From NCBI GenBank assembly GCA_933207985.1, contig OW240912.1, positions 235,586,829-235,650,828 on the forward strand: a DNA stretch of 64,000 bases, given 5' to 3'. Under the pieces are notes generated by a model. That model was not told the origin of the DNA. It did not search any database and worked only from the letters and a program-made list of their open reading frames with translations. The stretch comes from Pelobates cultripes. Its lineage: Eukaryota > Chordata > Amphibia > Anura > Pelobatidae. This document shows positions 1 to 11,384 of this stretch, piece by piece (the stretch's first letter is position 1; every line of letters begins with the position of its first letter). Position numbers and translations under genes: made by a program.

Positions 1-402
1 AAAAGTATTTTAAAGATATAACAAATAACATACAAATTAAGTTCAGACAAGGCAAAGCTATGGTAAAATAAAGACCAGAAATAGAAACATTGGGATAAAT
101 TAAAGTTTTACTGACATTTGTACATTTAATTTTCATTAAATGTTTAGAGAGTTTACGGTGAAATTTATGAAATTTGTGTTTATTTTTATTTAATTTTTTT
201 CAGCCTTTTGATTTTGTATTTTTGTTTGCTTTTTTGCTCCTTTTCATTCTTGAATGTGTGCCATTTTCGCAAGTGTAAAAGATTTATGAACTTTTACATT
301 TTCTGACAGAAAAGTGGCTAAATATGTCCGCTGCTGTAAATGTTGCGGTCTTCTGAAATGGTAATTTCTGTGAAAACTGGCAGTTAACTCTGAAGAAAAC
401 AG
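1..402. other. AT-rich intergenic sequence, nothing recognised
   Basis: No conserved coding signal or recognisable repeat was seen. The stretch ends at the ATTTG target-site copy (403-407) that flanks the gypsy-type element. Confidence 0.5.
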
Positions 403-407
403 ATTTG

Positions 408-939
408 TGTAAGGGTCTTACCTGGAGGTGGGAGTCCAAAGTGATGAGTTAAGGCACACCCTTGCAGTTTAACACGAACCGGAGACTCTAGGAAGAAATC
501 TCCAGGGTTATGAAACAATGCACTGGGGTTTTGCAGGAAAGGTACTCCTGGATACGCAGAACAGACAAGGAAATTCCAAGTCAGGTATGGTTCCAATGGT
601 CGGGGCAGGTGGAAATTGGGCAAATATGGTAAACCGTTCTGAAGGTCAAAGCAGGAGTCAGATGAAGTAAACAGTTTCCAAAACAGGTCACAAAACAATC
701 TGACTGGAAGGAAGTGGCAAAGCAGGGCTTATAAAGGTAGCTAATAAGCTACTAAATCAGGAACCACGTGCAGGTGTGATAGTAGTCCAGGCTTAGTGAT
801 GCAGATACCATAGCATTAGAAGTGGCGATTAGGTAAAATCACTGACAAGGATGACGAAGACCCAGGTTCAATCCCTGCCACGCCCTGAGAAGTGATGTCC
901 AAGCCTGGCAGTCTGCTTGGCACGGTGCGAACCGTGACA
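408..939 (-). repeat. 3' LTR (element orientation)
   Basis: Downstream LTR copy of the minus-strand element. It begins TGTCACGG at 939 and ends at 408 next to the ATTTG duplication. It aligns by eye to 2112-2630 with substitutions and one indel. Confidence 0.75.
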
Positions 940-1399
940 GTTCCACCTTAAGAGTGCCCTCTGGGCGTGAACAGGTTTGTTGTAGACATAGTACTTCTCA
1001 CTGTGGAAATTACCATCTGTAGTATAACATTCCTTAAGATCGGAGTCCCTTTACAGTATGGGGCTCCATAGTACCAACTTCTGGTACCGCTGGAGAGTGG
1101 TTAAGGTTTTGAAGATCTGGGTGCAGGTAGTGAGTACTTCAATTCCAGAAGGTACTTTCTTGGACTTTTTAGCCTTAGATATATCAGCAGGAGTGGAATT
1201 TCTTTTTACAGACTATAGTACCATTTGAGGCGTAGGTACAGTCAGAAGGAAGGTCTTCATGGACAGGAAGTGGTTGTGGTACTCATCATCATAGAACTTG
1301 GGATGGCTGCAGGAAAAGGTGTCTCAAGTTTTTCAGTGGCTGGGTCCTGAAAAACCTCAGGAGCAACAACTGTAGTTAAGTGGGGTATTTTCAGGGAGG

Positions 1400-2095
1400 C
1401 CAAGCACGGACGGGCATGATATCTTTGACTGACAGGCTGGCATGCAGAGCTTATAGTACCCAGTAGGAGAGCTGGAGGCCTAGGTGGGCGGACAGGGCAA
1501 TAAGAAAGGAAGTGTCACCTTTCCCCACAGTAAAAGCACAGTCCATACCTCCTCCTTCTGGCTCTTTCTTTCGTTGACTGATTCTGGTTAGCCTGATTTC
1601 CACGGGTTGTTCAACTTCTCCGGAATTTCAGGGAACTTGGTAAAGGTGTAAGAGTCCATTTCCTGATAGAGTTGCAGCTTATGCCGACGTACTGAAAAAG
1701 TCCTGGGAACAGAGGGTTTATGTGTCCTGTCACATTGAGACTACATAGATTTTATAAAGGAGTCCCAGGAATCTAAAACTGGGCTTTTTGCAGTCAGCAG
1801 CTGGTGTGCCCATGACTTTGGTTGCCCAGACAACAGGGTGATCACTGTTCTCACTTTGACGAAGTGTGTGGCTTCAGGGAATAGAGAGCCTCGCAATCAA
1901 TCTTAAAAGCGCTATACTTCCAGAAAACTTGTCGGGTAGAGCAACTACTGGTTAAGTCAATACAGGTTGCTGGACACTGTGTACCTTCCCTTTAAGAGAC
2001 ACCAAATCTTGCTGCAGTTCATGCAGTGCCTGGGTTAGCTGGGACACTTGCTGGGTCAGGGCTGTGAGGGTTTTGCTTAACTCTGCGGAATCCAT
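1400..2095 (-). pseudogene. Degenerate retrotransposon gag with zinc knuckle
   Basis: Reading down the minus strand from the ATG at 2095 gives a Gln/Leu-rich start (MDSAELSKTLTALTQQ) of the kind found at the front of Ty3/gypsy gag proteins, predicted to be helical. Capsid-like sequence follows in shifting frames. Near 1500-1540 lies a knuckle with CX2CX4HX4C spacing (CFYCGER-stop-HFLSYC), so the metal ligands survive but a TGA codon falls inside the motif. Several other stops and frameshifts are present. The knuckle would normally bind the element's RNA during particle assembly; this copy cannot make an intact Gag. No pol gene follows. Confidence 0.65.
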
Positions 2096-2111
2096 GGTGA
2101 TCAGACCACTA

Positions 2112-2630
2112 TGTTAAGGGTCTTACCTGAGTTAAGGCACACCCTTGCAGTTTAACATGAACAGAGGAGACTCTAGGAAGAAATCTTCGAGGTTATGAAA
2201 CAATGCGCTGGGGCTTTGCAGGAAAAGTACTCCTGGATACGCAGAACAGACAAGGGAATTCCAATAGAGTAGTCCGGTACAGTTCCAAAGGTCGGGGCAG
2301 CTGGAAATCCTAAAATACGGTAAACAGTTCTGTAGGTCAAAGCAGGAGTCCGATGAACTAGACCGTTTCCAAGATAGGACACAAAACGATCTGACAGGGA
2401 GGAAGTGGCAAGGCGGGACTTATAAAGGTAGCTAATAAGCTACGAAATCAGGAACCACACGCAGGTGTGATAGTAGTCCAGGCTTAGTGATGCAGATACC
2501 ATAGCATGAGAAGTGGCAATTGAGTAAGATCACAGACTGGGATGAAGAAGAGCCAGGTTCAATCCCAGCCAGGCCCTGAGAAGTGATGTCCACACCTGGC
2601 AGTCTGCTGGGCACGGTGCGAACCGTGACA
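2112..2630 (-). repeat. 5' LTR (element orientation)
   Basis: Upstream LTR copy. It begins TGTCACGG at 2630 and is followed on the plus side by ATTTG (2631-2635). The first gag ATG (2095) lies only about 16 bp inside the LTR border, leaving little room for a conventional primer-binding site and leader. Confidence 0.75.
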
Positions 2631-2635
2631 ATTTG

Positions 2636-4832
2636 TGTACAAACTACTTTTTAGCTGGGCTAAACAAATCCAATGCCTGGTAAACTATGAGCAAACTGAT
2701 TCGTTCACATCTGCCTAACGAATGGATTCGTTCATCCATAGAAAACAATCACATTTTAGATCACTATAATAAATATCAAACCAGCGATTGAAGTTTTAAC
2801 GGCACCCTTGAGAACTGATTATCACCACCTTTTTTTTTTAATTTCTCCTCAGTCTGCTTTCTCTAAGCAAACTGCGAGGTGCAAAGGATAACAAGGATTG
2901 TCAGGAAGCTGATACAGAAGTTCATATTTGTAGGATAAAGAAGTGTTTATATCTAAATTTAATATAATTTTTTACACCAATACAGGAGTAAATATAATCA
3001 TAAGTAATCATGACATTAAAAATCAAGTAACGAAAATTAAACAAGGTAGGCACGCTCTAAATGTTAATATAAACAATCTTTTAAGAGATTTAGAAACATG
3101 ATAGTGGGTGCTCACTCATATAAGGCCCTATTCTCAAAATGGCCAAAAATAAGTTACTAATATAAATCAAGTAAGGAGCACAACCCTAAGTATATACATA
3201 AAAAATATATCTTTATTAAATAAGTCCACAATAATTGGATATCTCTTTAACCCCCTTAAGGACATTTGACATGTCAGGATTCCCTTTTATTCCAGAAGTG
3301 TGGTCCTTAAGGGGTTAAATATGTTCAACAAAGCAAGAAAGTCACAATATCAATGATGTAAGGCAACAACCAAAAACAATACTGGACTAGCATATACATC
3401 AAGTATGTAGTGCATCCGTAACTGAAAGCTGTGAGTTGACATTCTCAGCCATTCACAGTCCTCATTGCTGATCTGAATTGTCGTAGCAAAGGAAGCGTGT
3501 AAAGACGGTCTTAGCCATACTTTCAGCGGGGTCTAAGCTCTAGGCTGCCAGGGAACCTCATTCAGTGTTCAAACCAATTAAAAATGGTGTGTGTAGAGTA
3601 TCTCTTATAATTGGGGGGGAGGGGTACACAAAGAAAAGTCAAGGACTCCTAAGGGGGGTTTGTTTAAAGGGGAGGTTGGAGAAAGATCCTAGGTAGTGAC
3701 TGTATGCTGTGAATCTTGATTATTAATAATTATTTGTCTGTGATGTACAATTCCTATATTGCTCAGTTAGATCTTATAGAGGAAGAGCACTTCACCTCTT
3801 CACTTTGCATTAGCCATGGAGGCTCATGACCTCTTTTGCCTTTACACTGTGCACACACTATCGCTCTCTATAATGTATACTATAACAGCATGCACACTAT
3901 TGTGAACACACAGAAATGTTGATATGATTGCACATTGGTATTACTCGGGGAGCCATGCATGGGCTTTCACAATGATGAAAACCTAACATAATCCAGTACT
4001 ATATATTATTTGTTTTAAAAGCCACATATAACATTAAAAGTTACACACAACAAGTTTAAATATGTGAATCAGTGAGAGATTGTTTTCCATCAAAATCGGC
4101 TTTTACATCTATCAACGTGAAATCATGACAATTTAATAATGGGTAGGTGGACACTAGGGGCGCATCACTCCTATGTCTCACACAGAATACCTCAAGGCCT
4201 AAGGGCTGGCCCTGTATGCAGAACCGCTTATATGAGAAGGCTTCTAATTAATTTTTTTCTAATCAGACAAAGTGTGGTGCCTGGCAGTTGGTTCGTAACC
4301 AAACACAATATAATTCAAACATGTAGCCTACAGTGAGAAAATGTGCTTGGTCTCCAGCTGGGCAGGAGTCTTCACGCCAGCCAGCTGCCTACCAATTACC
4401 CTACAAAATATGTTAATTGTCTTGCTTGTGCTCCAGGAGTACACTGCAATATAGGTCTGTACTAGAAACTATACAAATTAAAATTATATATACAAATCAT
4501 AATCTACAAATTAAAACCCCAATTGGTAGTTTGTATGTATTAGGTTGAACATTTTGTTCTCCAGTAACACTAATCATTTGTTGAAAGGCTGTGTTTAGAA
4601 TTCACATAACAGCTTTAGCATAATTTAAGTTAGTCGCCTATAGCCTCCCTCCCCCTCATCACTCCTCATAGCTATACTGACATTTAGCAAAGAAATGTAA
4701 AAGTGTGGTGCACATGTTTGTGGTTGGTAATTGGCGAACCTGTCATTTTAGAGGTAATGGCACATTCTAAAACATATATATATTTTAGATAAATGGCGGA
4801 AATAGAGAGAGCAATATATAATTACATACATA
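2636..4832. other. Unassigned intergenic sequence
   Basis: AT-rich and without coding signal. Apart from a short palindromic MITE at 3247-3318, no family was recognised. Simple T- and A-rich tracts occur throughout. Confidence 0.4.
3247..3318. repeat. Short palindromic MITE flanked by TTAA
   Basis: A 72-bp unit whose ends are inverted copies (AACCCCCTTAAGGAC at the left, GTCCTTAAGGGGTT at the right), each side bounded by TTAA. It resembles the compact TTAA-target foldback elements common in frogs. No coding capacity. Confidence 0.6.
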
Positions 4833-6135
4833 CAGGCATGGAAAAAGAAAGTACCTTATCTTTGAATTCTATGGTTTTACATATAAGGAATTAAAATTTG
4901 TTAAATACAACATCACACAAACAGCAACACATGCCATTTAGAAGTTTGTGGGTCTGGAGCACAATGCCAAGGAGGAAATACATGATCTTAAAGAAGCAAT
5001 TGTTTCTTTAAACTTGGGACTTTGAAGGGTTATAAGGCCATTTCAAAACAAATTAAAGTTCATCATTCTAAAGTGAAAAAAAATATTCTAAATTGGAAGG
5101 ATTCAAGTCTGTTGCCAATCTTCCTAGGGATGGACATCCCAGAAAATTCATCTACAGGTTAGAGCAGGCAATGCTGAGAGTAATTGCAAAAAACCTTAGA
5201 GTTACATCTCAGACCCGCAGTGGTAAATGCTAAAGTTCATGGCAGTACAATTAGAAAAAGACTGAAAAGTATGGTTTGTTTGGAAGGATTGCCAGTAGAA
5301 AGCCTCTTCTCTCTAAAAAGAACATGGCAGCACGACTTAAGTTTGTAAAGTTGCATCTCAACAAACCCCAAAACGTCTGGAAAATGTAATTGGGACAGAC
5401 CAAAGTGTTGCTGTTTGGTCATAATGCATAGGCCATGTTTGTCGAAAACCAAACAGCATAGCGCTAACACCTCATACCAACTGTCAAGCACGGTGGTGTA
5501 GGGGAGATGATTTGGGTTTGTTTTGCAGCCACAGAGCCTGGGAATCACTGAGTCGACCATGAAATCCTCTGTATATCAAAGTATTACAGAGTCAAATGTG
5601 AGGCCTTCTATCTGACAGCTACAGATTGATCAAAATTGGGTCATGTAACAGGACAATGATCCCAAGCACACCAGTAGATCTACAACAGAATAGCTGATAA
5701 AGAAAAACAAGATGTTGCAATGGACCAGTCAAAATTCAGACCTCCACCTGATTGAAATACTCTTAAGAGAGCTGTGCAAAAACAAATGCCAGCAAACCTC
5801 AATAAACAGTGCTACGGAATTTGCTGGCGCTATATAAATAATAAAATAATAATAACTGAAGCAACATTGTAAAGAAGAAATGGAAAAAATTCCTCCGCAA
5901 CGATGTGAGACTGAAAGTCATAACGGTTACTTTAAGTTATTGCTGCTAAATATGGTTCTACAAGCCATTGAATCATAGGGTGTGTTTAGGTATTCACGGA
6001 TAGCGTCTCCATTTTGGCTTTATTTTTGTTAATACTTTTGCACAATACTTGTGTTGTTGTTCTTCCGAGGTTGTATTTACCTAATACTAAGACCTGCTAA
6101 GGAACAAATGTTTATTATGTCCTGGTATTTTACAG
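4833..6135 (+). pseudogene. Ancient Tc1/mariner element with decayed transposase
   Basis: The left end after TA (4831-4832) matches a Tc1-type terminal repeat (CAGGCATGGAAAAAGAAAG). Downstream, fragments in changing frames resemble Tc1 transposase: a DNA-binding part around 5040-5200 and a catalytic-domain stretch (IPTVKHGG then MIWVCFAA) around 5480-5530. Stops and frameshifts interrupt every frame. The 3' terminal inverted repeat is missing, with recognisable similarity fading near 6120. A 50-bp tail of another retroelement (about 5803-5853) sits inside the C-terminal part. The element is a fossil unrelated in age to the near-intact Tc1 copy at 58.5 kb. Confidence 0.75.
5803..5853 (+). mobile_element. 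L2-type 3' tail inserted in the Tc1 fossil
   Basis: The segment with TTGGCGCTATATAAATAA-like sequence (here TTTGCTGGCGCTATATAAA) followed by AATA repeats is the 3' tail typical of frog L2-like LINEs. It interrupts the otherwise collinear transposase sequence between 'cctcaata' and 'aactgaagcaac', so it is a severely 5'-truncated insertion. Confidence 0.6.
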
Positions 6136-6166
6136 AGGACTTGATATATTAATAATACATACTGGT

Positions 6167-6314
6167 AAGTTTAATTTGCTTATCTTAAACAGTCAGTGTT
6201 TCCATTTTATAAGCAATACTTTCATCAGGACATGTTTAATTGTCTTTTTTTTTTTTTCCTGATGAAAATTTTGCTTATAAAAACTTTTAAGATGAGCTAA
6301 TAAAAGTTAAGGTT
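6167..6314. repeat. Long imperfect hairpin
   Basis: The arm 6204-6230 (ending TTTCATCAGGA) is inverted at 6257-6283 (starting TCCTGATGAAAA), with about 24 of 27 positions pairing and a T-rich loop. Pairing resumes further out (TTTAAGAT-type blocks). Its family is not certain; Penelope-like UTR is one possibility. Confidence 0.5.
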
Positions 6315-6884
6315 ATCAAGTCTTTGGAGTTCTATCCTTATGCTATTTTTTACATAACTGCCAGCAAGCACCGGGCAACATACATTGGGGGATATTTTAC
6401 ATATATATTTAATATATGTTATATCCCTCTCCCTATAAAACACTTCTTTAACAGTGTTTCCATTAACCATTCAAGCAAGGCTCAGCTTGGTATTCAATAT
6501 TAGTGAATGTTCTCCACATATTGTATGAGTGAAGCATAAGAGCCCACAGCGTAACTGGAAGAAAATGGACATCCCATTCATTCAGCTGCACTGAAGGAAA
6601 AATAGACCTGTTAATTGCCATAAAAACTAATTGATTCGTTTGGAAAAACACAAACTAATCAATTAATTTGCCAAGTGAATAACAGGCTTGATGGAGGTAT
6701 AGGTCATGCAGAAGTGTAGCAGTGCTAAATGTCTCTTAAATTCAAACAAACCCTTGAGTGCTAGGGATGCACAACTGTGGTACTCTGAGTAATGCACATT
6801 TACTTCAAACTGAAGAGCATGTAAAGTATTAAAAATAAGCTTTGCATTTAAAAAGGGTTGGCTAAGCACCATAACCAGTGCAGT
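6315..6884. other. Unassigned sequence
   Basis: No coding signal or identifiable repeat was seen between the hairpin and the MITE at 6885. Confidence 0.35.
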
Positions 6885-7373
6885 TTGAAGGACCACTATA
6901 GGCACCCAGACCACTTCAGCTCAATTAAATGGTCTGGCTGCCAGGTCCCTCTCGTTTTAACCCTGCAGCTAAAAACAGCAGTTTCAGAGAAACTGCTATG
7001 TTTCACTGAGGGTTAATCCAGCCTCTAGTGGCTATCTCACTGACAACCGCTAGAGGCGCATCTGCGACGCTGGATGCGAAATTTGCATCCAGCATGCAGA
7101 ACGTCCATAGGAAAGCATTGAGAAATTCTTCCTATGGACTGTTTCAATGCGCACGCGGCACTTGCCACGTATGCGCATTCCGCTCCACTCTGAGCTGACG
7201 TCGGCGGTGGGGGAGAGGTCACCAATGCCAAGGGAGCCCAGCGCTGGATTAAGGTAAGCGGTTTTAAACCCTTCAGCACCAAAGGAGGAGGACCCTGAGG
7301 GTGGGGGCACCCTTAGGGCACTATAGTGTCAGGAAAACTGCTTTGTTTTCCTGACACTACAGTGATCCTTTAA
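6885..7373. mobile_element. TTAA-flanked MITE, family A (copy 1)
   Basis: The left end (AAGGACCACTATAGGCACCC) mirrors the right end (CACTACAGTGATCCTT). The right flank is TTAA and the left is TTGA, a one-base decay of TTAA. The interior shares blocks with copies at 33905 and 39224, including a self-complementary region around CCAGACCACTTCAGC. TTAA targets suggest mobilisation by a piggyBac- or Kolobok-type transposase. No ORF. Confidence 0.7.
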
Positions 7374-8465
7374 AACTCCAGCAGCAAACAGGTCAATGAA
7401 AAACCTTTAACCAATCACAAACAGCCAGTCATCACATATATAAGTAAGGATCGCCCCCAATTCTTCCTCTTTCTTTGCTGCTCCTGCAGAGTCACAGGTC
7501 AGAGTATTTGATTCCTACCTAATTATTTATATTGTATAGCCTTTTATACTGCAATCCTTAGGATTTTTCCTTTATCACACTTACTATACTTTTTTCTAAC
7601 ATAATTTCCATGCTTTCATGTTTTTAACTATCTTTCTCTGCGCTGTCTGCTTTGCCTGTCAGCTCTCCTCAGTCCTATTGATTCTACTGCCTGACCGCAG
7701 CTTGCAGCGCAAGAGGGGACTTTACCCATATATATTTCAGCTTACTCTCGGTGCTGGGGCTGACAGGGAACTTAGACAAGCTTCTTCTTACCCTCCCAGG
7801 GCCAGCGGGAGTTCTTCGACAATCTTGGATTTCGCAAGATTGCGATATTCATGGCGGCCATTTTGTTTCTTACATTGCAGGCACACAGTGCAGGCCTACA
7901 GCACCAACGGAATTTACCTCCTAACGGACTTTAACTATCAGATAACTAGGATTTCATAAAAAGGTGATCATTACTCCTATTCAATACTGCTTACAAGACT
8001 TATCTTGATCAATTTAACTGTTTATGTATATGATATGCCTGGTGTGCAGACTGCTTGTTAAGCTGCATGCAGGGGCGACCCCCCCTGATATAAATATATA
8101 TATACACATTATTAGGGGATCTGCACAGTTTGCTACTGGAAGTGCACCCCTACCAACAATTCTAAGGATTCTTCATGTGAGGTCACATATATTCCAAACC
8201 CACGTTCAAATGGTACCTCCCCAACGGGGAGGGGAGTTAGGGGTTATTCCTTCTGCCTTTTGGAGGTTCTTACCACCTCCCCCTATTTACAAGGGTTTCA
8301 CTCCCTTATATACCAGCCATTCTAACGTCAAGCGTTATATTTGAGGTCTCATATAAATTTACTTGTGGAGATTTAAAGGGGTATCCACCCACATACCAGG
8401 CTACCCCCAAAATTGCGCTGAGCAAGGGGTCTACCCACCTCGAATAGGCAAGTGGGCTAACACAC

Positions 8466-9956
8466 ATGTCCTCTATCCCACAAGACAACTTATATGTTAA
8501 CATGTCAGACTCCCTTCAACAGAGCCAAGAACTGCAAGCTATAATTAACGCTGCCATCTCAGCTTCTGTGGAGAAAGTGATTTCTAAAATGTCATCTCAA
8601 ATACCACCTGAGACTAGGGGACTGACACTGCATAATGCGGAGGATGATATGGGCTCAGAGGCTCCTTCTAAGGACCTCCACTCCCTTACCAAACGCCAAA
8701 GAGCTTGCCTTACAATGCCACATGCTCGGGCAAAAGGGAAGACTCCTGCAAAACTCAGCAAGCAGTTATCTAGACCAGAGCTACCCCCACCGGTGATATC
8801 CTCTGAAGAGGATGAGGCTTATCCTCCGACCATGGACATCATAGATGAATGGCGGGCAGACACCTCTGAATCAGATGGTGAGGATGAATGGCAAGATCTA
8901 AATACAGATTCAAAATACGTCAAAGAATCGTACGCTGAGGACTTGGTCTCTCAGGATGCACAAGGCTCCTTCTTAACAGAAGGCGAGGGATTTTTCCTAG
9001 ACAACCAAGGCAGCCCCCTCTTTGATCCGAGGAACATCTGCCACCCGCGATCCTCAGAGTGGAGCCTACTGCCTCACCTGTAAAACTTTATCCACTTCTG
9101 GATGCGCAAACCACTGGACCGGGGGTTGCAGACACGCCTCAGGGCCGAATCCCTGCGACCCACGCTGCCTGACACATTGCCGTGGTAGTCTTCATGTCCC
9201 GGACGGGATGCGACCCACGAAAAGGGGTAGAGAAAGGACTCAAAGTATACATACAGTACAAGGTGGAGTATCTTTTTTTGTTTCAGTTCTAAATCAATTC
9301 TTGGACAAGTATCGTCCTAAATAAATCGTCCTAGATAAAAAAATCGTCCTAAAGTGCAAATAATTAGTGAAATAGCACTCACAAACATGGAGCCAATGTA
9401 TAAGGCTCAAATTTCCAGCTTTGTGGGATGTAAAGGTTCCCACTACCTTCTTGTGCTGGATGTAAAGGTTCCACTTTACCACTTCAGTTTGACAATATTG
9501 CACTATTATTTGTCTGTTCATATTTTATCTTTAGGACGATACTTGTCCAAGAATTGATTTAGAACCGAACCAAAAAAACATACTCCACCTTGTACTGTAT
9601 GTATATTTTTGTTTACTGTGAGGCTTAAGGGAATACTCACAAAGGTGTATGAGCATCAATTGTAATTCATATTACTCACTGGGATACTATAATTATTAAA
9701 AGGACTCAAAGTGTCCCAAGACAAACTGCTGGATCTACTGGGCCCCATCGCCAATGCAGACCTGTGTACAGAACGACGCAAAACTGCCCTTATCAGAATC
9801 CATTTCAATTTAATGAATATGACCCATAAAGAACTGGGACCATCAGCCAATGGCCTGCTATTTGGAGACTGCTTTATTATGGAACTCAAGAAACATGTTG
9901 CCTTATACACGACTTTTAACAAGGCTCAGTCCTTATTGAGAGAAAAGAAGGAATAA
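8466..9956 (+). pseudogene. DIRS gag-like protein, interrupted
   Basis: The ORF at 8466-9083 starts with a Ser/Gln-rich segment and continues with an acidic stretch (SSEEDEAYPP, then SESDGEDEW) and the block DPRNICHPRSSEWS, which I recognise as typical of vertebrate DIRS gag. A frameshift near 9080 moves the next block (FWMRKPLDRGL) into another frame. The sequence is then cut at 9246 by an insertion and resumes at 9699 in register (QDKLLDLLGP, then ERRKT and GPSANGLLFGD), ending at a stop at 9954-9956. The role in DIRS elements is presumed to be a structural RNA-binding protein. This copy is not functional. Confidence 0.7.
9247..9698. mobile_element. 452-bp insertion with 14-bp TSD and inverted arms
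   Basis: The 14-bp duplication AAAGGACTCAAAGT occurs at 9233-9246 and 9699-9712. The insert begins with an arm of about 74 bp (9247-9320) that is inverted at 9531-9605 (ATACATACAGTACAAGG against CCTTGTACTGTATGTAT). Between the arms is a short direct duplication around GGATGTAAAGGTTCC. The tail contains TACTCACAAAGGTGTAT, shared with a second small insertion at 15252. The long TSD indicates target-primed retroposition. Confidence 0.75.
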
Positions 9957-10291
9957 GGGTGCGCCTAAAACAAGTGGAATAATAATATTAAAAATGTTAG
10001 AGAGTACGAGCAGCAATACCTAATAGTCCGAATATAAATAGTCCAAATATGCAGGTGGTAATCCTAGTAGTACATAAAATGGTATGTAAAGTCCCAGATG
10101 TATATCCGCAACTTCGAAATGGATATGTGGAAAAAACAGAAGACAAAGGAAACTCCAATGGTATAGTATGAATGGTAAATAATATTGTGTATATAATAGT
10201 AGAACTACTCACAATATTCAGAGCTTAAATCCAGCTCTGCTATGAATGGCACGAAGTGGAATAATCCCCACTCAAGGATATATGTGTAACG

Positions 10292-10942
10292 AGAATATAC
10301 CCCAACACGCAGGATTCGGCTAAACAGAAGACAACACAGAGGAGAGATACGTCTACCGGACCTTAGAATGGCCGGACTCAACGTATATGAGAGGAGGCAG
10401 AGTCAGGAACGATCCGAAGTCAAGGGCACAGAGAGACAGCGTAAACTAGGACAAGCCGGGGTCTGGTACACAGTAAACAGCAAGCCAACAACCAGAACAG
10501 ATAAGGATAAAGAGAAAACGTAGTCAGAAACAAAGCCCAAGTCAAAACGGAGAAACACAACTGAACACAACAAGCGCTAAAGGGAACTGATACAGAAACC
10601 ACGATAGGGCAGGGAGTAAAGGGAGAGGTAAGTATATATAGCTTTTAAACTAATGTGATTGGCTCCTGTCATATCCACACCCCCAAAAGGTAAGTGTATG
10701 GGGAGTGTGGCATGACAGGGGCCAATGGGAGCCTTTTAACAACTTAGGCTCCCACTGTCTCTTTAAGAGCGCGCCCGAGACTCGCGGCGCGCTCTTAGAT
10801 TCAGGCGGGACACGTGACCGCTTCTCGCGGTCACTGCCCGCCTTCCTGTTGAGGCCGTCGGATGAGCCGCGCACGGCTCGTGCAGCAGCAGAACCGCGCG
10901 CAGCTCGAAGAGAGGACCGCGGCCGGCCCCTGGATAAGGTGA
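10292..10942. mobile_element. GC-rich 651-bp insertion, possibly a solo LTR
   Basis: A 6-bp direct repeat, GTAACG, flanks the segment (10286-10291 and 10943-10948) and the surrounding repeat appears to read through if the segment is removed. The 3' half is GC-rich (GAGCGCGCCCGAGACTCGC near 10770). It looks like a frog gypsy-type LTR, but TG...CA ends were not clear, so the class is uncertain. Confidence 0.4.
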
Positions 10943-11335
10943 GTAACGCTACAATATGGTGCTCCTCTTTTGTTCTTTGGTAGAATAAATTGGTGGAGTA
11001 GTCCAGCTCGGGATAAAAGGATAAAATATATAGTGCTCACTGTATAGTTGATAAAATGTTGAAACAGAATAAAATATACTCCCAGTATATGGAGCAGACG
11101 TACTGCTCAGTGGATGGCGTATGTGTGGTATAATCCCCACCTTAGGATTCTTGGTACTCCAATATGGACAAAAAGGCAGTAGTAGTTAGGTCAGGATAAA
11201 ATAAAATAAACTTGTAAATAATAAAATATTGCTAAAAGAAGAAAATATAATATAATACTATAGTGGAAAGAGGAATGTGGCAACCAAATGTATAATAGCC
11301 AAATATTCCTTTATTAACACTTAGATTATATAAAA

Positions 11336-11384
11336 AAGTTTCTACACGCGTTTCGCCACAATAGGCTTCATCAAGTAGAAACTT
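11336..11384 (-). ncRNA. Hammerhead-like hairpin, copy 1
   Basis: On the minus strand the order is stem I (AAGTTTCTAC), core TTGATGA, stem II (GCC...GGC), GAA, palindromic ACGCGT, then the exact 10-bp complement GTAGAAACTT. This is the type I hammerhead layout reported for Penelope-like elements. The usual core is CUGANGA, so position 3 is U rather than C here, and an extra A precedes stem II. Cleavage is doubtful. Confidence 0.55.

Larger units (their letters stand above)
408..2630 (-). mobile_element. Gag-only LTR retrotransposon, Ty3/gypsy-like, with TSD
   Basis: Two related direct repeats, 408-939 and 2112-2630, bracket about 1.17 kb. On the minus strand each begins TGTCACGGTTCGC. The flanks carry the same 5-bp duplication, ATTTG (403-407 and 2631-2635), as expected for LTR integration. 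The interior holds a gag remnant and no recognisable protease, RT or integrase, so the copy is an internally deleted, non-autonomous element. The LTRs differ at many sites; for example one has a roughly 20-bp segment near 425-445 that the other lacks. This indicates an old insertion. The Ty3/gypsy assignment rests on the gag type and is inference. Confidence 0.8.
7380..9956 (+). mobile_element. DIRS-like retrotransposon, 5' part with gag
   Basis: The region upstream of the gag-like ORF (CTTTCTTTGCTGCTCCTGCA near 7470) resembles DIRS terminal sequence; a similar block occurs at 18430 in the second DIRS copy. The coding part is described separately. The copy is interrupted by a 452-bp insertion (9247-9698) and ends abruptly at about 9956 where Penelope-like sequence begins. 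RT and recombinase are absent here. Confidence 0.6.

Noticed and set aside
7618..7959. 113-aa frame with a hydrophobic start resembling a signal peptide
   Set aside because: It lies in the DIRS terminal/5' region, with no conservation evidence and no splice context.
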